Shown here in pieces: positions 45,859 to 57,178 of a stretch of DNA of 64,000 nt. The notes under the pieces were generated by a model that was given only the letters and a program-made list of their open reading frames with translations, did no database searches and was not told where the DNA came from. Each line of letters opens with the position of its first letter. Within the stretch, counting starts at the first letter, position 1. The DNA comes from Datura wrightii. Taxonomy: Eukaryota > Streptophyta > Magnoliopsida > Solanales > Solanaceae. Location: NCBI GenBank assembly GCA_035772735.1, contig JASDFA010000016.1, positions 143,046,501-143,110,500 of the forward strand, written 5' to 3'. The translations under genes were made by a program, and so were the position numbers.

Positions 45859-46362
45859 CATAAGACACCTTGCCAACTCTCCTCAAAATCCTATAAGGAC
45901 TAACATATCGGGGACTAAGTTTCCCCTTCTTTCGAAACCTCATAACTCCCTTCAAGGATGACACCTTTAGAAACACCCAATCATCGACCTCAAACTCAAG
46001 CTTTCTCCTCCTAACATTCGTATATGATTTCTAACAACTTTGAGTTATCTTCAGCCTCTCTCGAATAAGCTAAACTTTCTCCATAGCCTTATGAACTGAA
46101 TCGGGTCCTATTAACATCCTCACCTACCTTGAACCATCCAATAGATGATCTACATCTTTGCCCATAAAGAGCCTCAAATGGAGCCATCTAAATTTTGGAA
46201 TGGTAACTGTTATTGCGGGCAAACTCAATAAGAGGAAACTGGTCATCCCAACTACCATTGAAATCAATATGGCAAGCTCTCAACATGTCCTCAAGAGTTT
46301 AAATGGTCTTCTCGGCCTGACCATCCGTCTGTGGGTGAAAAGCTATGCTAAGATTGACTGGA
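45859..46362 (-). pseudogene. E3 integrase C-terminal part
   Basis: The minus strand parallels E2 33060-33560: GPY-like segment, 'KGKLSPRYV' type words and the core end. It is degraded, and cut on the right by element C. Confidence 0.7.
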
Positions 46363-46367
46363 GTACT

Positions 46368-47978
46368 TGATATGCCATGATTTTACGGCACTTTCGATGC
46401 TTAAAACCAAAAAACTATGCACATACTGGGTATGTTTATGTAGGTATGATGCGTTTTGCGTTGAATATTGTAGAAAAACATATTCGGAAGTGAAATGGGT
46501 GAATTAAGGCTTAAAACAACTGAAAGGGAGGCTGCTAGTCATGTCATGAGTCATTGTCACTATGCACGACTTGTTGCCAAGGCCGTGGGATAGGTTAAAA
46601 TTTTGAAGCTAAAGGAATACTGCAGTTCACAGATTGAAGGCACAACTTGTTACATCTGGTAACGAGTTGTGAAGCCAGTCGTGAAGACTGGGAGAAGGAT
46701 GCCTGAAGAAATAACCAGTGAAGTTAACGGACTATGTCAGGAGTCGTTGGCTGACTGAACGACTCATTGGCAGATCACTGGAAGGAATCGTAAGGTGCAC
46801 TGGATAATTGAAGAAGCTATACCACTAGAGGCCTAATGACTCGTGACCAGACACAATGAGTCGTTACGTGACCCGTTACCACGACTGGGCCTAATGCTGA
46901 GGATGACTATGCCTAACTAATCACGACTCGTTTGAGGTCCTAACGAGTCATTACTTAGCCCGTGACCACTGACGACCTGAGTTCCAGTTTTAATTAGGAA
47001 AAGTTTTTCTTGGAACTATAAATACCTGATTTAGGTTTATTTTCGAAGAACAATTTATTATTACATTTTTTACGTGGATTTTGGTGTCGTGTACTATTAT
47101 TCTTGGTTCAAGAAACAAAGTTTACAATTTTGTTCTTGAGTTTGAGGATCAAAAGCAACATTGGAATTTATTCATCGGTTTTGGAATTTTATTCAATTCA
47201 CTTATTTTTCTTCTACGAATTTCTGTAAGTTGCAATTATGAATTATTCTTTATTTTGTGATTAAGATCGTACAAACATGAGTAGCTAAACCTACAACTAC
47301 GGTTGTGAGAACCATGATGAATTAACACACATAGGTAAAAATACTTAGTGATTCTTGAACGGAGTTTATGCATATATTGTTTCTCTCTTCGTTTTAACTG
47401 ATTCTTAACGGTTGCAAATGTTAGATATTGTCTTATTCTTATTCACAGGAACAAATGGATAATGAATAGGAAAAAGAGTTTAACAACGGATATTTGAGGC
47501 TATCAACCCTCATCTAATAGTTAGACCTTGTTTGGAAATAGCTAATATGATATTAAGGGTAAGGGTTAATTAAGCATACACCCGTATATGGACCAAGTTG
47601 CGTGTTGATAATCATCTAGATAGGGGACAGACCATTTCAGTGAATTTAACTTACAAATATAGCATGCCAAACACCGGAATGGATCACTAGTACAAAACTT
47701 TGTCGTTATGAAGTCATGGGGAACACAATCCTAACCATCTTGTTAATTGAATACAACCAAAATTTACGTAATCTTCTTTTAGTTTTTACTTCTGTTCATT
47801 ATTTTATTTTTCAAAACTTCCCCTTAGGAAATAAGTAAGCTGATAGTAATAGCTATTCACATTAACTTAAGTTCTTTCCATATTCCCTGTGGGATCGAAC
47901 TCAACCTCTTAGTTGTGTTCTATATTTGACATCGACTGCTTTATATCTCAATTGCGTGGTGTAATTTGGGCGAAATCA
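46368..47978 (+). repeat. Element C 5' LTR
   Basis: It contains a TATA box (47017-47024) and a GTAAGT donor-like site (47225-47230), and ends with the Athila-type CCCTGTGGGATCGA block. AACGACTCGT-type words lie at 46540-46990. Confidence 0.88.
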
Positions 47979-47983
47979 AATTA

Positions 47984-48000
47984 TGGCACCGTTGCTAGGA
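47984..48000 (+). other. Element C primer-binding site, degenerate tRNA-Asp type
   Basis: TGGCACCGTTGCTAGGA, a few changes from the TRG site TGGCGCCGTTGCCGGGGA, five bases after the LTR. Confidence 0.7.
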
Positions 48001-48059
48001 ATACGGCTAAGGATTTTGTTCATTGTGTTTGCTTTACTGTTGGTTCTTATTTCCTTTTT

Positions 48060-48090
48060 ATTTTTCTATTACTATTTTTGTTTTAACAGG
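48060..48090 (+). promoter_or_regulatory. 3' splice-acceptor-like site before element C gag
   Basis: A pyrimidine-rich run ends TTTTAACAG at 48089, 15 bases before the gag ATG. With the LTR donor at 47225 it could define a leader intron of about 860 bases. Confidence 0.35.
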
Positions 48091-48104
48091 TCTTAGGTTC
48101 ATGC

Positions 48105-49937
48105 ATGCCTAATACCAGGAGCCAAGGAAAATCCCTGGTTCCAATTGATCACGAACTTGAGCTGACACTAAGGACTCTAAGAAGAATGGCCAACATACAA
48201 GAACAGGAGACAATGGAACAAGCCACAGCGAGAATGTTGGCTGAGGAGCAAGCTCGGGCTAGAGATCATGAGTTAGCTAGGGTTGTTGAAGAGCAACGTC
48301 TAGCTGCCGAAGCAGAGCGAGCTAGAAGGAATATAGGTCTAGAACAATAGAGATACCGGTATTTCAATGAGGAGGATCATGCTGATATAGACAAAACAGA
48401 TGCAACTAGAGCTATTGTCCCTCCCCCTTTGCTTGCTAGGGAAAAGTTTGATATTACCAGTGCTATGATCCAACTGCTCAACATGAAGGGAATATTTGCG
48501 GGTAATGCAACTGATAATGCCCATACTCACTTGAAAATTTTCGTGGGTATCTGCAAGGCATATAAACAATCGAGAGTGAGACAGGATGCAATCAGAATGA
48601 GGTTATTTCCTTTTTCATTAGAGAGTGAGGCAACGTTGTGGTTGGTTGAGCCAAATGATTCTATCACTACTTGGGGGGAGCTTAAGAGAGCTTTTCTTGA
48701 AAGATTCTTCCCACCTTCCAAAGCGTTGCGGCTGAAAGATGAGATATATAACTTTAGGAAATTGAATTCAGAGGCACTTCACGAGACATGGCTACATTTC
48801 AACAAGAATCTCAAAAGGGTGCCAAATCACAGGATTCCAGATGATACATTGTTGGAGATCTTCTATAGGTCTCTGAATGCCAACACCAAGGCAGTGGCCG
48901 ATACCATCTCTAGCAGAACCTTTATGAGTCACATCTATGCGGAAGCTGTTGAGTTACTTGATAGAATCACCAAAACCAACCGCACATGGCACACAAGAGA
49001 GTCGGAGATTCTGGATGGTTCTTATGCAGTAGGTATGTCTGTAGAACAGAGAAGAAAGGATGAAGAAAGAGATCAAGATATTGCTTAAATAAATACCACT
49101 ATGGGTTTGCTTACTAAGCATCTGATGGGAGCCGGAGCTGAGAAAGTTAATGTTGTGGGTTCTCAGGGCAAGGCTCCAAGAAATGATGGAGGTGAATCTG
49201 AATCTGAGGAGGAAGCTAACTACCTAAATGATCAAAGTGCGGGTTGCTAGACCAATACCCAAGGGTCTAACCAAGACTCTTGCCGTCAAGGTCAAGGGAA
49301 TGAAGGTCAGAACTATTACAAGTATAACAATTACAACCGAGGCTAATACAGAGACAATGGAGACTGGAAGAAGCGCAAGGAGTACAAGAATTGTAGAAGC
49401 AGTCTGTATGTTCCTCTAAGGAACCGTGAGCCAAAGTCTAGTAGTTCAAGGGTTGAAGACATGTTGTCCAAGGTACTTAAGCAAATGGAGATAATAGATA
49501 GCCATTTTAAGGAGCTCCGCGCTGATATTTCTGGTATGAATCAAAAGGTGGAATCACATGTCGTGTCCATTAAGCAGATTGGGCAGTAGCTAAGTCAGAT
49601 GTCTATTACAATGAATCAGAGGCAGAAAGGCACACTTCCTAGTAACACAGTGCAAAATCTGAAAAATGATAGTCATTGCATGGCGGTCACTACTAGGAGC
49701 GGAAAGGTGACAATTGATCCTCCTAGGCCGGTTGTGATTGATGAAATAGAAGAGCCCGTATCGATTAATGACGAAAAGATAGCGGATTCAGAGGATCCAG
49801 ATTGGGTTGGAGATTCAGTTGTAAAGACCGTTCCCAGTAATGCAAAGGAGCATGGATCTGGCATGAGAAGGAGAAGGAGACTCAACAAAAGTTCACACCG
49901 ATCCCTAGACCTCCTCCTCCTTTTCCACAGCAGTTGA
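48105..49937 (+). pseudogene. Element C gag
   Basis: ATG at 48105 (MPNTRSQGKS). A helical Ala/Glu/Arg-rich N-terminus is followed, after an in-frame TAG at 48348, by the gag core (LFPFSLESEATLWL, TTWGELKRAFLERFFPPSK) and a C-terminal AVTTRSGK motif. One frame throughout, with stops at 48350, 49088 and others. It is shifted relative to the protease frame. No intact zinc knuckle is seen. Confidence 0.82.
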
Positions 49938-49978
49938 AGAAAAAGGTCAATGATGGGAAGTATCACTAGTTCATTTCC

Positions 49979-50965
49979 ATGTTAAAGAAATTGTCCGTGA
50001 ACATCCCATTAGTTGAGGCACTTAAGCAGATGTCTGGCTATGCCAAATTCATGAAGGACCTTGTCACTAGAAAGAGGACTGTGAGTTTCAAACCTGCAGA
50101 CAATTTGCACCATTGTAGTGCAATAGCATCTCGTTCTCTTGTTCAGAAAAAGGAGGACCCTGGGGCATTCACCATACCATGCACTATTGGAGCTTTTAAT
50201 TGTGCTAAGGCATTATGTGATCTGGGTGCTAGTATTAATTTAATGCCATTAGCATTTTTCAGACAGTTGGGCTTGGGATACCCCAAACCGACTACAATGC
50301 GACTTTTGATGGCAGATCGTACGGTGAAGAATACGGTTGGAATTTTATATGATGTTCTAGTGAAGGTGGAGTCCTTTATATTTATGGCTGATTTTGCCAT
50401 CATAGACTGTGAAGTTGATTTTGAGGTCCCCATTATTTTGGGGCAACCTTTCCTCACCACTGGACATGCTCTTGTAGATATAGAGACTGGACAGCTTAAA
50501 TTCCGATTGAACAATAAGGAAGTAATATTCAATGTATGTAGATCCATGAAGAAACCAAATGATATGCGGGTGGTCTCCGTAATTTATGTAGTGGAACTTG
50601 AGTTCTCAATTCTTCCTATGGAGGAGTTATTGATTCTTGATGTCTTAGCAGCAGTTTTGATGGATATTGGCGTTGAGGAGATCCATGGGGGTGAGGAGAT
50701 TGTTAATGCACTTACTGGCATGGGGTCATACACTTATGCTCCAAAGAAAATTGATCTAGACATCAAGAATCGGGTGACCCCACCAGCCAAGTCATCTATT
50801 GAGGAGCCTCCGGTATTGGAGCTCAAAGCACTCCCATCTCATTTGCAGTATGTATTTTTGGGAGTCGGTAACACTTTATTGGTCATTGCTGCAACTGACT
50901 TGGAGGAATGGCAAGTGGAGGCTTTAGTATCCATTTTGAAGAGATATAGAAAAGCTATCGGGTAG
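49979..50965 (+). pseudogene. Element C protease
   Basis: An open segment of 328 codons. FTIPCTIGAF leads to the active site LCDLGASINLMP, then VGILYDVLVKV and VPIILGQPFLTTG. The RT entry follows after a TAG at 50963-50965, in the same frame as RT. Confidence 0.82.
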
Positions 50966-51037
50966 TCCATTACAGATAGTATCATAATCCTAACCGGTAT
51001 TTGCACTCACAAGATCCAACTAGAGCCAGATTGTATT

Positions 51038-52342
51038 TTGAGTATTGAGCATCAGCGTAGGTTGAACCCACCTATGCAAGAGGTGGTCAAGAAGGAAATC
51101 ATCAAGTGGTTGGATGCAGGTGTGGTTTATCCTATTGCAGACAGCAAAGGGGTGAGCCCAGTCCAATGTGTATCGAAAAAGAGAGGAATCACGGTGGTCC
51201 CGAATGCTAACAGTGAGCTCATTCCTCTAAGACCAGTCACCAGTTGGAGAGTATGCATAGATTACAGGAAGCTGAACCATTGGACGCAAAAAGATCACTT
51301 TCTAATGCCATTCATGGACCAGATGTTAGACAAACTCACAAGCAGAGGATGGTATTGTTTCCTTGACGGTTATTCGGGGTACAATCAGATTTCTATAGCC
51401 CCCGAAGACTAAGAGAAGACCACGTTCACTTTCCCTTATGGTACATTTGCTTTTAAGAGGATGACGTTTGGGTTATGTAATGCACCCGCCACTTTTCAGC
51501 GTTGCATGATGTCCATATATTTTGACATGGTGGAAGACATCATTGAAGTCTTTATGGATGATTTTTCAATGGTGGGTGATTCATTCGAAGATTGTTTGGC
51601 TCATTTGAGCAAGGTACTACAGAGATGTGAAGAGACCAACTTAGTGCTTTACTGGGAAAAGTGCCATTTCATGGTCAAGGAAGGTATAATGCTAGGCCAC
51701 AAGATTTTTGATAAGGGTATTGAGGTGGATAGGGCCAAGATTGAGGTAATTGCTAGTCTTCCACCTCCAATTTTTATGAAAGGTGTTCGAAGCTTTTTGG
51801 GTCATGTAGGGTTTTATAGAAGATTCATCAAGGACTTCTCCAAAATTTTACCGCCATTGTGTAAACTACTCAAGAAGGAGGTGAAGTTTGTTTTTGACGC
51901 GGCATGTCTGAAGGCATTTGAATTCCTAAAAGAGAGATTGGCCATTGCCCCAATAATAGTAGCACTAGATTGTTCTTTGCCTTTTGAGGATATGTGTGAT
52001 GCTAGCGGTGTGGCCCTAGGAGTTGTTTTGGGTAAAAGGCATGAAAAGATCTTCCATCCGATTTATTATGCTATCAAGACTCTAAATGTAGCTCAAAAAA
52101 ACTATATTGTGACATAACAGGAGCTGTTGGCTGTAGTGTTTGAATTTGAGAAGTTTCGGGCATACTTGCTTGGAACTACGGTGATAGCCCACATAGACCA
52201 TATAGCTCTGAGATATCTGATGGCAAAGAAGGATGCCAAGCCACGATTGATTCAATCGGTTCTGCTACTACAAGAGTTTGAGTTTAAAGTAAAAGACCGG
52301 AAAGGGATTGAAAATAGGTGGCAGGTCACTTATCAAGATTAG
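51038..52342 (+). pseudogene. Element C reverse transcriptase and RNase H
   Basis: One frame with stops at 51410-51412 and 52115-52117. RT motifs: VCIDYRKLNHWTQKDHF, FLDGYSGYNQI, TFGLCNAPATFQRCMM and VFMDDFSMVG with the catalytic pair, then the SFLGHVGFYRRFIKDFS connection. RNase H has MCDASGVALG. Its later part is shifted at about 52320. Athila lineage by the LxxWTxKDHFxLPFxDQ style. Confidence 0.85.
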
Positions 52343-52499
52343 AACCCGAAACAGCATTTCGAGATGAACATGAGATAGATGATGAATTCCTAGACGAGCA
52401 GGTTCTAGAGGCCTCACAAGATCTCATCCCATGGTTTGCATATTTTGCTAATTATCTGGTGAGCGATGTTGTACCAGAGCACTTATCTTTTCACCAAAG

Positions 52500-53685
52500 G
52501 AAGAAGTTTATGTCTGATGTGTAGAAATTTTTCTGGGATGAGCCCTACTTATTTCACATATGTGCTGATGGGGTGATTTGGAGATGTGTACCGAAGATAG
52601 AGATGCTGAGTATATTGGAGGTCTACCACTCTTCCCCTGTTGGAGGCCACCATAGCGGGATCCGCACAGCCCACAAAATTCTGTAATGTTGGTATTATTG
52701 GCCAACCATTAACCAGGATGCGCATTATTTTGCAAAGGCATGTGATGCATGTCAAAGGCAAGGAGGCATATCACGGAGGAATGAGCTTCCTCTTACTCCA
52801 ATCCTGGTCATTGAGCTATTTGATATATGGGGCATTGATTTCATGGGCCCATTTGTAAGCTCAAATCAGATGAAGTACATACTTGTTTCTGTTGACTATG
52901 TTTCAAAATGGTTGGAAGCAGTTGTGCTTCCAAATAATGAAGGGGAAGAGTGTTATAGCATTCTTGAAGTGGAATATATTTGCTAGATTAGGGACTCCCA
53001 AAGCCATCATTAGTGATGGGGGTTCGCACTTCTATAACCGGTTGTTTCGCTCTTTATTGGAGAAATATGGGGTTAAACACAGGGTGGCAACACCCTATCA
53101 TCCACAGTCTAGTGGGCAGGTTGAAGTCACAAACCGGGAGATAAAGACTATCTTGGCAAAGACTATGGATGCAAACCGGACAGATTGGGCAACCAAACAA
53201 GATGATCCTTTATGGTCTTATCGGACCGCATTCAAGACTCCTATAGGTATGTCTCCATATCAGCTTGTGTATGGAAAAGCATGTCATCTTCCGGTTGAAC
53301 TTTACCACAAAGCTATGTGGGCACTCAAGAAGCTGATTTGGACTGGAACAAAGCAGAAAACTTGAGGCTTGATCAGTTAAATGATCTTGATGAATTTCGA
53401 TTGAGAGCCTATGAGAGTTCTGAAATTTACAAATTAAGGATGAAAATTCAACACGACCGGAAGATTGAGAAAAGAGAATTCAATCCGGGTGATATGGTGG
53501 TACTATTCAATTCTAGACTTTGTTTGTTTCCTGGTAAATTGAATTCTAAATGGTTGTGACCTTTTTGAGTAGTCCAAGTATTCTTCCATGGGGCAATCGA
53601 ACTAGAAAACCATGAAGGAAAGCGGTTTAAAGTGAATGGTCAGCGGGTGAAAGCGTATTTGGGGAAAAGTGAAGAACTCAACTAG
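52500..53685 (+). pseudogene. Element C integrase
   Basis: Zinc-finger remnants are followed by GIDFMGP (first Asp), ISDGGSHFYNR (second Asp) and SSGQVEVTNREIK (Glu), so the DDE triad is present. Then YRTAFKTPIGMSPYQLVYGK and a C-terminal segment in another frame to the stop at 53683-53685. Unlike the E elements it has no chromodomain. Frame changes near 52880 and 53340. Confidence 0.83.
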
Positions 53686-53732
53686 TAGACCTTTGGACCT
53701 TGAGTGAAGTCTGAGTAACTTGGGGGAATTGC

Positions 53733-53865
53733 ATTGTGCCGCGATGCTAAATCAGGCGCTGCATGGGAGGCAACCCATGGTGGTATTTTGGTGAAGTCTG
53801 AGTAATCAAAATACCTGCGTTGTGTCGCGACGTTAAATCAAGCGCTTCTTGCGAGGCAACCTAAG
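53733..53865 (+). other. Tandem pair of conserved AGGCAA-loop hairpins (element C)
   Basis: CATGGGAGGCAACCCATG at 53762-53779 and the degenerate CTTGCGAGGCAACCTAAG at 53848-53865, 86 bases apart, each preceded by GCCGCGATGCTAAATCAGGC or a relative. The stem's second pair is A-T in the first copy and T-A in the second. Confidence 0.75.
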
Positions 53866-55186
53866 TTGTAAATGAAAGAAAAATATAGTGTTTACGTGTG
53901 TTGATGTGTGCAGGTGATTAAAATGGGAAATTTGAAGTTAAAACCAAAAATATGAACTTGAGTTGTTGGTGCCAAAAGCACAGGACGAGTCGTCACCAGA
54001 CCAAACGACTCGTTAACTGGATCGTCATCAAAGCTACATAAAATAGTGTAGACAATGGTTGACAAAATGAGTTGTTGCCAGTGGCAACGAATCCTGAGGT
54101 CCTCTGTCATGTTTACTAGATCAAAGGCGGAATTAATTTGGCAAAGGTGATAACGACTCACTCAACAAATAATTGGGAGACCAAACGATTCGTTAAGTGA
54201 CCCGTCATGAAGTTATAACAGTTCAAGGACCACGGTTCAGGTCACGACTCGTTGGGTGACACCACGAGTCATTGCTTGACTCGTTAGGTTCCGGGTAAGT
54301 TCTCAAGTTTCAGTCACTACACAAAGTGACAAACGATTCATTTAACCACATAATGAATCGTTGCATAGGTCGTCATAATTTTTTAATGAACTCCCCCGAC
54401 CCGACCCATGCAATAATTAGGGTAAAATCTTAATTGAATTATATTAAACCTGATTTTCTTTCCCTTCAAATTCTTACTTGAGTTTGAACCCACGACATTC
54501 AACTTCAAAACTACCTACACATTCACCATTGCAAGATAAACTGCTTTCTCTCAATGCATTCACACACACGCACGACCGCACTCACCTGTTCGTAGTATCA
54601 CAAGATTGCAAATTTCAAATTCGACTCTTTCCTGCTCAACTCGAAATTATTGTGAGTAATTTCTTTTGTATTTTCTTCTCCATTGTTTTTCTCATATAAT
54701 GAGTTTTAAATTCGACCTAATCTCATGAATATCATGGAAGCCTAGTGGTACAACAGTGAACAAATTTTTTTTTGAACCCTTGACAAATTGAATGAAGCTG
54801 TGCTTGTGGAATCATTATTTTTGATGATGAACATGATGTGAAAAATTGAATTTGTATGTAAAACTCTTGAGCACGAGCCATGTAATGAGTCGTTGTATCA
54901 TCTCACAAATCATCATATGGCTCATCCTGAGTGGAACTAAATCTGGTGACAAGTGTACCTAACGACCGACCTAACGAGTCTTCGCCTCAGGTAATGACTC
55001 TTGTGACCAGTCATTAAGTACACTGGTCCAACATAAAGATACCATAGCCTAAGACAACGAATGACCTCACGAGTCATTACCAGTGGAAATGACTCGTTAA
55101 ATCACTCATTATTTCCACTGAGACTCAGTTTAAAAGTGCTTATGTTTCATCTCATCTGGTATACAAACAACTCTTCCACAGGTACA
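53866..55186 (+). other. Element C leader of the extra ORF with palindrome clusters
   Basis: Non-coding. AACGACTCGTT (54004-54014) and many relatives occur at 53985-54370 and 54880-55110, the same words as in the LTR. It ends with CACAG just before the ATG at 55187. Confidence 0.6.
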
Positions 55187-57178
55187 ATGGCTTTGAGGGG
55201 TACACCAAAGAAAGGTCCGGCAAAGAAAAAAGTACCAGAGAGGAGTCAACCGTCATACTGTAGACTTTGGGATGAGCCGTCCTCCTCCAAAGAGTCAAGT
55301 GGCTCGGAGGAGGAATATGAAGTGTCAGAAGAGCAGTTGGTGTAGAGATCAAAAAGGGATAGGGCTCAACGAACTACAAATTTTGACAACCCTTGTTGAT
55401 GATCCTACTCTAATGGCAAGGGATCCACCAAGCCGTACTGATTAAAATGCCAAGGCTACAGCCACAATTGCTCCTGAGGACACCACAGCTGGGAAAAATG
55501 CAGAAGTAGCTGATGAGTCACATGCTCAGAAAGGGAACTTAGATGATGAACTGACTGAGACCTCGAACACATCAAATGATCAACTAAGGAACATGAGGAG
55601 ATGGTGTGTTCATGGTATGAGGGCTATCTATAACAAAGACATTGCTCCAGATGATAAAGGAAATCCAAAGAGGAGCATCTATGAGAAGCCCGGGCTAGTC
55701 ACCATGAGGCTTAAGGAACTCCCAGAGTTGCAGGCTTTATTCGACAAGTACAGGTTCGAACGTTGACCAAGCCATCAGGTAGCTATAGCCCCTGCCTAGT
55801 TAGAGAATTCTATGCATCCTACACAGCCACACTGCAATGTCTGGCATTAGGTGGTCAGGACTGGAAGAAAAGGCCAGCTATGACTCAGGTGTTTGTTCGG
55901 GAGACACCTGTGGATATATTTGAGAGGACCATCTCTAGGATATTTTATGGACCAGACTATCATGCCTCGATGAACACAACTGAGTTTGTTCACAGACTAT
56001 TCGAGCTAAAGAAAGTCAAGATGAAGAAGTTGAATAGTGAGGTGCGAATCAGGCAATACACTTGGTTATCTCGGGTCATTGCCACAAGAGGTCCATTGGT
56101 TGAATGGTTGCACGACACTGAGTCTTAAATCAAGAAGGCCACACTAAATTTTCACGCTAAATTTTGGTGGTCACTGGTGCGACATAAGCTGGTACCAACC
56201 AGCAATGATAATATTCTCTCACCTAAAAGAGCGGCATTGGTAGCCAGCATTATGGAGGGATATGCCATAAATTTCCCATGGTACATTACTGAGGAGATTA
56301 GAGAGCGGGCGATAAATGAAGGTACTACAATTCCCTTCCCATGTCTTATTGATAGACTCTGTCAGGAGTCAAAGGTGTCAGAGTTGCTATCAGTTGACCA
56401 GAGGATAGTGGTATAGAAGATTACAAATATTGGGTTGATCAGAGATGAGACAAACCCAGTATCAAGGGTGAGGAGTCAGTCCACCGCATCCGCTAGAGCG
56501 ACCATATTAGTAGAGGCATTTGGCAACAGTATGCAGACCTATGTTGCACAGTTCACTGATTTGGCTGCTAAGCTTGTTGAGGGCAGAGAATCGGGTAGCC
56601 ATCCTGAGGCTACAGATGCAGCTGACACCTTCGCACCTACTGATGTTCCCGAGTCATCATCCACCGCAGAAGCGCCTAGACCACCAGTTTCTCCTCCATG
56701 ATCCCCTACCGTCGACCTAGTTATGATTCCTCAGGAATTTTTGGTTGACATGGCTAGGCGGTTGGCTAAGGACGAAAAGCAGCATGCACACACGGCTCTA
56801 CAGGTTAATGTTTTAATGGAGCAGGTAAAGCCTTGGGTGTTGAAGGAGTTGGAGGCATTATCTGGTTCTGTACATAGCCGGTTGGACGCTTTTGTGAGAC
56901 ACATGGATGAACGCCTTGCACAACTACAGGTGCCTGAATTGGCAAAGTGGTATGCGGAGGTAGGAGCACTCAGAGCTGAGGTGCGGGATTTGGCCGCACG
57001 ACAGGTAGCTGTCATACCCCCTCCTGTGCTTCCCTTGATAGAAGATGAAAGTGAAGAAGAGCTACCGCAGGTGTTTGATTTCATTACTGAGGAGCCGGTG
57101 GCATATGATAAAGGAAAAATCCCTCGTGAGGACGCAAATTTTGAGGATGATGACTCTCTGCTCTGTCAGCAAAAGTGA
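55187..57178 (+). pseudogene. Extra ORF of element C, 'putative plant transposon protein' type
   Basis: ATG at 55187. A basic N-terminus (TPKKGPAKKKVPE) and an acidic Ser-rich stretch come first. After frame changes, a long frame from about 55760 to 57178 has three in-frame stops (56126, 56414, 56699). It shows LVREFYASYTATL, VDIFERTISRIFYGP, WLSRVIATRG, INFPWYITEEIRERA and FPCLIDRLCQES, then a Pro/Ser-rich linker and a coiled-coil-like end (WYAEVGALRAEVRDLAARQ) with an acidic tail. Blocks match element A's extra ORF in order. No signal peptide or membrane helix. Function unknown. Confidence 0.7.

Noticed and set aside
55187..57178. Extra ORF as a retroviral-type envelope gene
   Set aside because: No signal peptide, transmembrane helix or cleavage site. 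The motifs fit the plant transposon-protein domain instead.
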